From assembly GCA_023128635.1 (NCBI GenBank), contig JAGMDP010000117.1:1-9280 (forward strand): a DNA stretch of 9,280 nucleotides, given 5' to 3'. The notes under the pieces are model-generated. The model was not told where the DNA came from, made no database searches, and was given only the letters and a program-made list of their open reading frames with translations. Shown piece by piece: positions 1 to 5,283 of this stretch. This stretch comes from Candidatus Heimdallarchaeota archaeon (GTDB taxonomy: Archaea; Asgardarchaeota; Heimdallarchaeia; JABLTI01). Numbering within the stretch: position 1 is the first letter of the stretch; each line of letters begins with the position of its first letter. Made by a program: the position numbers and the translations under genes.

Positions 1-89
1 AAGAAAGAAAAAGTAGTTGGTTCTTACCTGAGTTTTTCTTTAACTTTTCTTGATTTTTTGAGGGATGTTCCAGACCAATTAAGTGAGCT
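1..89. other. Short region at the left edge, no supported gene
   Basis: These 89 bases follow the stop of the zinc-ribbon membrane protein gene. The minus strand has T-rich runs (TTTTTCTTTCTT at 12-1) that could terminate that gene's transcript. A plus-strand frame is open from the edge to a TAA at 118-120. It has no recognisable content, so it is not called. Confidence 0.3.
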
Positions 90-803
90 TTACACTGATG
101 CGCCACATTGCTGGCAGTAACGGGTATCCTTTGGTGTTAACGGTGACCCACAAGATTGACAGAAGACTCCATCTTTTTTGTTTGTTGCAGGTTGTTCAGA
201 TACTTGAAGCTCTTCAACATTACTTCCTCTTGCACGTCTTTCTTGTTTAGCATTGTAAATTGTAACATGAATCACTTGTATTCCTATACCTGTCGCTCCA
301 AATAACAGAAGAACAGCCATAATTCCTGCTGCTATAATATGACCCCATGGAACTATAGTAACGTGAACACTGATATCAACAACGAAAGAATTGCTATTGT
401 AAATTACGAAATAATATGTATCTTCACGAGGTACTTGCAAATTATTAATATTAACATATGCATCTTCATAATAAAATGTTGAATTCAGAATTTCTGGTTC
501 TGGATTTCCAGCATTTACCCACAGTTCAAAATAATTATCATTCATTACAGAAAATATGATATCAGCACCGTCATAGCTGCTAAAATTCTCTGCATCATAG
601 TTTATATATAATCTAGCACCTTCATTGATTTCAAAATTAAAGATCATGTAATCCCCAGGATCAACTACTTCATTGTATGTATCATAGGATTTTACATTTC
701 GTCCAATATTTATTCCTTCAATAGCTCCCACAATTAGACTTCCTACTATTATAACCATCATAACAACTGCGAAATCATTGAAGTATGTTTTTCTGTTGAC
801 CAT
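90..803 (-). CDS. Two-pass membrane protein with outside beta domain and C-terminal zinc ribbon
   Basis: The function is not recognised. The 237-residue protein has a short basic N-terminus and a membrane helix at about residues 11-31. A hydrophilic region of about 120 residues (35-150) follows, rich in Tyr, Asn and alternating hydrophobic residues and therefore probably a beta-sandwich. A second membrane helix lies at about 152-178, then a basic stop-transfer stretch (QERRARG) and a linker. The tail is a four-cysteine zinc ribbon with C215-x2-C218 and C230-x2-C233. This predicts both ends in the cytoplasm and the beta domain outside. The phrasing of the domain (PGDYMIFNF near 49-57, DTYYFVIYNSNS near 128-139) recalls GOLD/p24-like or pre-peptidase-type sandwiches, but this is only a resemblance. 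The start is the ATG at 803; a GAGGAG run lies about 12 bases upstream. It is transcribed divergently from the TrmB-type regulator and may share its control region. Confidence 0.85.
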   Translation of the reverse strand: MVNRKTYFNDFAVVMMVIIVGSLIVGAIEGINIGRNVKSYDTYNEVVDPGDYMIFNFEINEGARLYINYDAENFSSYDGADIIFSVMNDNYFELWVNAGNPEPEILNSTFYYEDAYVNINNLQVPREDTYYFVIYNSNSFVVDISVHVTIVPWGHIIAAGIMAVLLLFGATGIGIQVIHVTIYNAKQERRARGSNVEELQVSEQPATNKKDGVFCQSCGSPLTPKDTRYCQQCGASV

Positions 804-815
804 TTTTTATTCGTT

Positions 816-847
816 CTCCTCTTGAAAGACCATAAATAATAAATAGT
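816..847 (-). promoter_or_regulatory. Candidate promoter and ribosome site of the zinc-ribbon membrane protein gene
   Basis: Read on the minus strand, an AT-rich TATA-like stretch (TATTTATTATTTAT, 845-832) is followed by AAGAGGAG (823-816), a good Shine-Dalgarno match, and then the ATG at 803. The distance from GGAG to ATG is about 12 bases, longer than usual. The exact transcription start cannot be fixed from sequence. Confidence 0.4.
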
Positions 848-851
848 ATTA

Positions 852-871
852 GTTACTACTTGAGTAGTGAC
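852..871. promoter_or_regulatory. 20-bp near-perfect palindrome, candidate operator in the divergent promoter
   Basis: The sequence reads GTTACTACT-TG-AGTAGTGAC. The arms ACTACT (855-860) and AGTAGT (863-868) are exact inverted repeats around a 2-base spacer. The next base pair mismatches, and the outer two match again (GT / AC). It lies between the TATA-like elements of the two divergent genes. The inner TACT-TG-AGTA resembles the TACTnnnAGTA type of site described for archaeal TrmB, with one base less in the spacer. This makes it a candidate site for the adjacent regulator; binding is inferred. Confidence 0.5.
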
Positions 872-872
872 C

Positions 873-905
873 TTTAAATATGTATGCGAATATATTATAT
901 TTAAA
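873..905 (+). promoter_or_regulatory. Candidate TATA elements for the TrmB-type regulator gene
   Basis: Two TATA-like elements precede the gene: TTTAAATA (873-880) and TATTTAAA (898-905). With the usual archaeal spacing of about 26 bases, the first predicts a transcription start near 903 and the second near 927. The choice matters, because only the upstream one places the 909-923 inverted repeat in the mRNA leader. Confidence 0.4.
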
Positions 906-908
906 GAA

Positions 909-923
909 TTCCTTTCGAAGGAA
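909..923 (+). promoter_or_regulatory. Inverted repeat overlapping the ribosome site of the regulator gene
   Basis: TTCCTT (909-914), TCG, AAGGAA (918-923) form exact 6-base inverted arms with a 3-base loop. The right arm carries the only Shine-Dalgarno-like run (GAAGGA, 917-922) before the regulator start. It may be a DNA operator just downstream of the TATA box, or an RNA hairpin that hides the ribosome site. The sequence alone does not decide. Confidence 0.4.
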
Positions 924-935
924 AGAACATGATTA

Positions 936-1970
936 GTGGTAAAAATGCAAATCGATGATAAACTAGTTGAGGGTCTCACGAGGATTGGCTTGCAGAAATA
1001 TCAAGCACAAGTGTATATAGCAAGTGTAGTTTTAGGAGACGCAAGTGCTTATCTTATTGCGAAAGAATCCGGTGTTCCAAGATCCAAAGTTTATGAGGTA
1101 TTAGATGGTTTAGTTGAACTTGGGTTCATGTCCAAAGTTCCTTCGGATAAAGGAATGTTATTCAAAGCCTTACCTCCTGAGAACACTATCGATAATGCAA
1201 TAACTAATATTGTAAATGTAATCGATGGTGTGAAGAAAGAAATTAAAGTTCTTCAAGAAGATCAAATAGGCAAATCATCCGATCCACCTATAGTAATTTT
1301 CAGTAATACTAGTTCTTTGCTAGAGATGCTTGAGGATGGAGAGTTCTACGAGTCTTGGATAGACAATGCTTTAGAAATTGCCATGGATTTGCGAAAGCTC
1401 TTATCGAAAAAGAAGTGCGAGATACATACTATTTCTAGTTCGGCACCATTATCTTTTATTTTAGGACCTGTTGATTCATATTTCATTCGTGGTCGCAACG
1501 GTTCTTTGTTTATGATTAAATTTTCCAATAATATAATGCAACAAATCCTAGGAATGGTTGAGAAAACCAAACCCGAAACAAAAGAAGAAATTTCTAAAGA
1601 TAGTGGAGTAAGGATAATTCGCGAAACTGCTATTATAAGTTTAGTAGACAAAATCAAACTAGTTATTCCAGGATATGATTGGAAGACAGAGAAAGTTCTC
1701 TTTTGGGGTACAGCTGAAAACATTTCAGGATCGTTTACCAGTAAAACACCTTGTGATTGTTTCATAACTGAAACCCGACTACTAATTAGTGCAGATGATG
1801 GGCGTGTCTGGGCTCGAGCGATAAAGTTCATACAAAATATGGAATTAAAAGATAGTACCATAAAACTCACTTTTGGGAAAGTTGGGGGAACAGAAGTTCT
1901 TACAATTAGATCTATTGCTTATGCAATCGTTATTAGTAATCTAATAAGTTACATCCTAAAGAAGAAATAA
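936..1970 (+). CDS. TrmB-family transcriptional regulator with PH/GRAM-like C-terminal region
   Basis: The protein has 344 residues. Residues about 10-82 are a TrmB-type winged helix: LTRIGLQKYQAQVY (14-27), a recognition-helix region around SGVPRSKVYEVLDGLVELG (45-63), then a wing ending in FKALPP. An amphipathic helix at about 84-110 is the usual dimerising linker. The middle (115-245) is not the sugar-binding domain typical of TrmB and is not recognised. The last 90 residues (about 252-344) read like a PH/GRAM-type fold: VLFWGTAE, CFITETRLLISADDG, VWARAIKFIQ and a final helix. Such regulators bind promoters as dimers and respond to a ligand; the ligand is unknown here. The start is GTG at 936 (AAGGA ends 14 bases before it); ATG at 945 is an alternative. 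The next gene on the same strand begins 68 bases downstream. Confidence 0.88.
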   Translation: MVKMQIDDKLVEGLTRIGLQKYQAQVYIASVVLGDASAYLIAKESGVPRSKVYEVLDGLVELGFMSKVPSDKGMLFKALPPENTIDNAITNIVNVIDGVKKEIKVLQEDQIGKSSDPPIVIFSNTSSLLEMLEDGEFYESWIDNALEIAMDLRKLLSKKKCEIHTISSSAPLSFILGPVDSYFIRGRNGSLFMIKFSNNIMQQILGMVEKTKPETKEEISKDSGVRIIRETAIISLVDKIKLVIPGYDWKTEKVLFWGTAENISGSFTSKTPCDCFITETRLLISADDGRVWARAIKFIQNMELKDSTIKLTFGKVGGTEVLTIRSIAYAIVISNLISYILKKK

Positions 1971-2024
1971 ATATGAGCAATAAGGGAAACTGTAAATAAC
2001 TCTTAGATAGATTATTTTTTAGTT

Positions 2025-2041
2025 GAAGGGTTATTACAATG
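2025..2041 (+). promoter_or_regulatory. Ribosome site and start codon of the asparaginase/amidotransferase gene
   Basis: GAAGGG (2025-2030) lies 8 bases before the ATG at 2039. An in-frame TGA at 2024-2026 closes the frame upstream, so the coding region cannot extend further 5'. This fixes the unusual N-terminus of the protein. An AT-rich stretch (ATTATTTTTT, 2011-2020) could be a weak TATA element, but read-through from the regulator gene is equally possible. Confidence 0.55.
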
Positions 2042-4489
2042 ATTCCTAAACGGTCACAAAAATTAGGCTTTCTTGTTACTCATGGAACAGATACCATGTC
2101 ATGGGGATTAAGTGCAATCAGATATATGGTGAAGAATTTACCATCCAATGTAGCAATTACCGGGTCACAAGTCCCTTTGAGTTTCAAATTTTCTTCCTCA
2201 GATGTTTATCCGAATATAGAAAATTCTATAAAATTATTGACACAACTAACCGGACCAGAGATTTTCGTTGTTTTCAACAATGGTCAAGCAGCTTTCCAAG
2301 ATGCTCTTTGGAAATTTGACAAATGGTCCCCGGATGCTTTTAGTGGTGAAGAACTCGCGAAAATAGCCCTTGATGAAATTATCATTCGTGGGAGATCTTA
2401 TCCATTAAATCTTAATCGAAAATTGGATAAATTATTTTTAATTAGGACTGGCGGTACTATTGAATCTGAGGAATCAGAAGAAGGTTTTCTAACTCCTACT
2501 GGTAATTTAATTACAGACTTTATTACTGAGAAGTTCAAGCCGTTCTATTCTGAATTTACACCAATATCTTTGATGGCTATTGATTCTTCAGATATGATTC
2601 TTGAATCTTGGAAATCAATCGCGAGGAAGATTGCTGAAGAATGCCAGAAAGCTAACTATACAACTTTTTGTGATGACAATTTCAATCCAAGAGTTCAGAT
2701 TATCTCCACATCACCCTTAATGACAGAACAAGATTACTTGGATGCTTTTGAAAAAGCTGATGGAATCATTTTGAATGCCTTTGGTAGTGGAACGATAAAC
2801 ATAGAAAAAGAATCAGGGTTTTCACCATTACCTGCTATTGAAAAAGCAATTGCTGATGGTAAAGTAGTTGTCATTACTTCCCACACTCCTTTTGGAACGC
2901 AAGATTTCATTTACCAAAATGCTTGGGAACCAATTAGAGTAGGAGCTGTTCCTGCGGGAGATTTCAGTATTGCTCATTGTCAAATAAAATTATCATATCT
3001 TTTAGGTCATAAAAAAGAAATCGAAAAAGTAGCGAAAAAACATAAAATACCACTAAGTATTCTCATTAAAATCGCATTTCTTTCTGGTGTTGATTTTAGG
3101 TCATATTCTAGTAGGAAAAAGTTTGAAAATTTAATAGAATATCAAATCCCTCTAAAAGATCCATTCTTCAATTTACCTTTTGAAATGGGTCTACATAAAA
3201 TCATTACTTTTCTCGAGAGAAAACAAACACAACAAATAACCATTCAATCAATAGAAGCTTTTGAATTAACATTTGAAAAGTACCTCAAAATTCCAAATAA
3301 GAGAAACAAATGGGCTATAATTTTGAAGCCAGATACAGTTGTCGGATCCAATAAATGGGGAGAACTCGTGGATGCATCCAAAAATCTAGCAACAATAACA
3401 AATGAGCTTTTAGATTGGAATATTGTTGTTCTTGAATTATCTGAGATTAATTATCAGCAGTTACTCAAGAAAATCGAACAATTATGTGATAAAGAAACCT
3501 TTGGTGATTTTCTCAGATCCTTTAGGTATGTTGTTGTTGAAGGTGGAAGGCAATCATTGTATGATTCTGAAAGTTTTGACCAAGTGTCTAATGGCAACTT
3601 AACAAAGAAAGATTATCTTCATTTACTTAGAAGTATCATGTTTTCAAGAAATAAAGCAGGATCAAATCCAGCACTTTTTCTGTGTTTAGGACATCAAGGA
3701 TATGCTGAAATGCTTCGAGATTATTTTGTGCAATTAGTTAAAGACAAGAATAAAATTGGAAAATTACTAGAGAAATATGACGTTAAAGCAAAAGACCATT
3801 TTCTCAAAATTATTGAAAAAATCAACTCAATAGGAACCAGTATCACTGTTAAGAGAAGAAACCAAGATGTTATTGCTTCAAGTTTCAAAGATCAATACTT
3901 TGCTGTAAAACTAAATGAGCTCCCTGAAATTGGTCTAAAGAAATTACTTGTTTACAAGCCTTCAAAGAACATTGTTCCAGATGAATTACTAAAAGCATAT
4001 CAAAAAAATGCCAAATTACATGTCGGTTTACTCGAGGATTTCTACGAATTGGAAACACTCGATATAGCTATGCTTCATGGTGATGAAGTGAATGAGGAAG
4101 CTATTTTGTTTCTAAACTGGGCATTAAGTCTTTTAGCCAATTTCTCAAGAGCGCATTACAAGATCCTACTAAAGAAATCACAATTATGTGAAATTACTAA
4201 TTTGCCTATTGGGATAGAAATACCCAGTTCAACAGCTTATAGTATAGAAGAAGATAAACAAGATATACTAACTGAAATAGCAGGTTTAGTTGTTTATTAT
4301 TACAACCCAAGTACAGGGATTGTAAAGAGAGATTATACCCTACAATTTCATCCTGAGTTATTTGAAGAAATTAGGATTCTCCAAAAAAGAGATTTTGAAA
4401 GCAAAACCCTACTGGAATTATCTGATGGAATACAGCTCTTACTCTCTTGCTTACAAGCTGGTTTCATCGAAACATCAAAGAAGTTTTAG
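2039..4489 (+). CDS. Permuted L-asparaginase-like protein fused to a class I glutamine amidotransferase-like domain
   Basis: Residues 8-345 match the asparaginase/GatD superfamily, but the pieces are reordered. The HGTDTM half comes first (15-20, with TGSQ at 41-44 and K92 before SPDAF). The TGGTI half follows (137-141, with IDSSDM at 181-186), then the C-terminal domain (AFGSG 247-251, PAGD 305-308). Catalytic residues equivalent to E. coli asparaginase II T12, T89, D90 and K162 are present as T140, T17, D18 and K92. Residues 346-420 are a linker region not recognised. Residues 424-775 carry glutamine amidotransferase motifs: EGGRQSLYD (501-509), nucleophile elbow CLGHQ (Cys549), HGDEV (680-684) and QFHPE (His771, Glu773). 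About 110 extra residues sit between the elbow and HGDEV. The protein is probably cytoplasmic. Both modules would hydrolyse side-chain amides and release ammonia; the acceptor is unknown. Its end overlaps the opposing methyltransferase gene by 4 bases. Confidence 0.85.
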   Translation: MIPKRSQKLGFLVTHGTDTMSWGLSAIRYMVKNLPSNVAITGSQVPLSFKFSSSDVYPNIENSIKLLTQLTGPEIFVVFNNGQAAFQDALWKFDKWSPDAFSGEELAKIALDEIIIRGRSYPLNLNRKLDKLFLIRTGGTIESEESEEGFLTPTGNLITDFITEKFKPFYSEFTPISLMAIDSSDMILESWKSIARKIAEECQKANYTTFCDDNFNPRVQIISTSPLMTEQDYLDAFEKADGIILNAFGSGTINIEKESGFSPLPAIEKAIADGKVVVITSHTPFGTQDFIYQNAWEPIRVGAVPAGDFSIAHCQIKLSYLLGHKKEIEKVAKKHKIPLSILIKIAFLSGVDFRSYSSRKKFENLIEYQIPLKDPFFNLPFEMGLHKIITFLERKQTQQITIQSIEAFELTFEKYLKIPNKRNKWAIILKPDTVVGSNKWGELVDASKNLATITNELLDWNIVVLELSEINYQQLLKKIEQLCDKETFGDFLRSFRYVVVEGGRQSLYDSESFDQVSNGNLTKKDYLHLLRSIMFSRNKAGSNPALFLCLGHQGYAEMLRDYFVQLVKDKNKIGKLLEKYDVKAKDHFLKIIEKINSIGTSITVKRRNQDVIASSFKDQYFAVKLNELPEIGLKKLLVYKPSKNIVPDELLKAYQKNAKLHVGLLEDFYELETLDIAMLHGDEVNEEAILFLNWALSLLANFSRAHYKILLKKSQLCEITNLPIGIEIPSSTAYSIEEDKQDILTEIAGLVVYYYNPSTGIVKRDYTLQFHPELFEEIRILQKRDFESKTLLELSDGIQLLLSCLQAGFIETSKKF

Positions 4490-5169
4490 TTTTTCTTCTC
4501 TTTTTTCTCTTCTTCAGTTGGTTTTTTTGCAACTATCCAAACATATCCTCTTAAATCTCCCGGTCTAAGGAGTCTTTCATCTCGACCAACACTTAGTAGA
4601 GTCCAACCTTCAAATATATCTCTTAATTCCTTTTCATAAATGAACTTCATAGGGGGATCGGTTTCAAAATGTGGTGGAATATTTCCTGAATAAGCAACAA
4701 ATCCTCCTGGTTTTATTGCAACAGCAATTTCTTTCAGTTTCGAAACTGCTTCATCAAATAAATATTGTAATACTTGTACAGATACAATAATATCATAACT
4801 TTCTGGTTCTAAAGGTAAATCTTCTATATTCTTCTGTTCTGCTCTCAGTTGTTTTTCTAAACCCAATATTTTCGCTCTTTTGTTAGTAATCTCTATAGCA
4901 CTTTCTAGAGCATCAATAGCAAAAACATCACAACCAAGATGTGCTAGAAAACAAGCATAACGACCATCACCACAACCAAGATCTAGAGCTTGTAATCCTT
5001 TTGCTTTCCCATAGATATTCAAACCTACAACTTGAACAGGTGGAGTGATAAAAGATAGATCTTGTAGTAGCTTTTCAGAACCTTCAAGAATCTTTTTGTG
5101 ATAGTTATCCCAACCCGTCATCCACTTATCTGGTGCAGGAACATCTAACCAATTTTTCTCAGAATCCAT
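4486..5169 (-). CDS. Class I SAM-dependent methyltransferase
   Basis: The protein has 227 residues from the ATG at 5169. An in-frame TTG at 5181 would add four residues. It has a Rossmann-type methyltransferase core. Counting from the TTG, motif I is DLGCGDGRY (67-75), the acidic residue after strand 2 is D90 in AIDAL, motif III is KNIEDLPLE (117-125), the strand-4 motif is YDIIVSVQVLQYL (129-141), and KPGG is at 157-160. The late segment with EKELRDIFEGWTLLSV is like the TehB/Methyltransf_11 group, where an EL...f.gW pattern is common. The substrate cannot be told. The N-terminal 60 residues (WLDVPAPDKWMTGWDNYHKK) probably cap the active site. The C-terminus is a charged tail of Lys and Glu whose codons form the opposing gene's T-rich terminator. 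The gene diverges from the membrane hydrolase gene. Confidence 0.9.
   Translation of the reverse strand: MDSEKNWLDVPAPDKWMTGWDNYHKKILEGSEKLLQDLSFITPPVQVVGLNIYGKAKGLQALDLGCGDGRYACFLAHLGCDVFAIDALESAIEITNKRAKILGLEKQLRAEQKNIEDLPLEPESYDIIVSVQVLQYLFDEAVSKLKEIAVAIKPGGFVAYSGNIPPHFETDPPMKFIYEKELRDIFEGWTLLSVGRDERLLRPGDLRGYVWIVAKKPTEEEKKEKKN
4490..4515 (+). terminator. T-rich terminator for the asparaginase/amidotransferase gene
   Basis: Just after the TAG stop, the plus strand has repeated T runs (TTTTT at 4490-4494, TTTTTT at 4501-4506) without a hairpin, as expected for archaeal oligo-T termination. The same bases, read on the other strand, encode the Lys/Glu-rich tail of the methyltransferase. Confidence 0.5.
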
Positions 5170-5200
5170 TGTTAAACCCAAGAAATAAACTATTTCTAAC

Positions 5201-5210
5201 TATTTTAAAA
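5201..5210 (-). promoter_or_regulatory. Candidate TATA box of the methyltransferase gene
   Basis: On the minus strand TTTTAAAATA (5210-5201) is centred about 36 bases before the ATG at 5169 and about 25 bases before the alternative TTG at 5181. This gives either a roughly 10-base leader to the ATG or a leaderless TTG start. No Shine-Dalgarno match is seen before either codon. Confidence 0.45.
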
Positions 5211-5251
5211 GAAGTAAAGCTCTTGGAAATTCAACAAAATAATTTATTAGT

Positions 5252-5261
5252 TCTATAAATA
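5252..5261 (+). promoter_or_regulatory. TATA box of the membrane hydrolase gene, leaderless spacing
   Basis: TCTATAAATA (5252-5261) is a close match to the archaeal TATA consensus. Its centre is about 27 bases before the ATG at 5284, so transcription would begin at or beside the start codon and give a leaderless mRNA. A GAGG at 5278-5281 is only two bases from the ATG, too close for a normal ribosome site. Confidence 0.6.
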
Positions 5262-5283
5262 GCAATTATATTGTGATGAGGAA

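Noticed and set aside
1..120. Plus-strand frame open from the left edge to TAA at 118-120 as the end of a convergent gene
   Set aside because: About 39 residues with no recognisable motif, overlapping the zinc-ribbon coding end on the other strand. Chance openness over this length is common.
1346..1870. 174-codon minus-strand frame inside the TrmB-type regulator gene
   Set aside because: It lies wholly antisense to a well-supported gene and its translation shows no domain or motif. It is a shadow frame.
2039..2446. A separate, degraded asparaginase gene ahead of an intact one
   Set aside because: The second part (from TGGTI) lacks its own HGTDTM half, and the first part lacks TGGTI. The pieces complement each other in one frame without a stop, so a single permuted protein fits better than a pseudogene plus a gene.
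2039..3073. GatD subunit of the archaeal Glu-tRNA(Gln) amidotransferase
   Set aside because: GatD has an extra N-terminal domain and the normal motif order, and no GatE is adjacent. The motifs are shared by the whole asparaginase superfamily.
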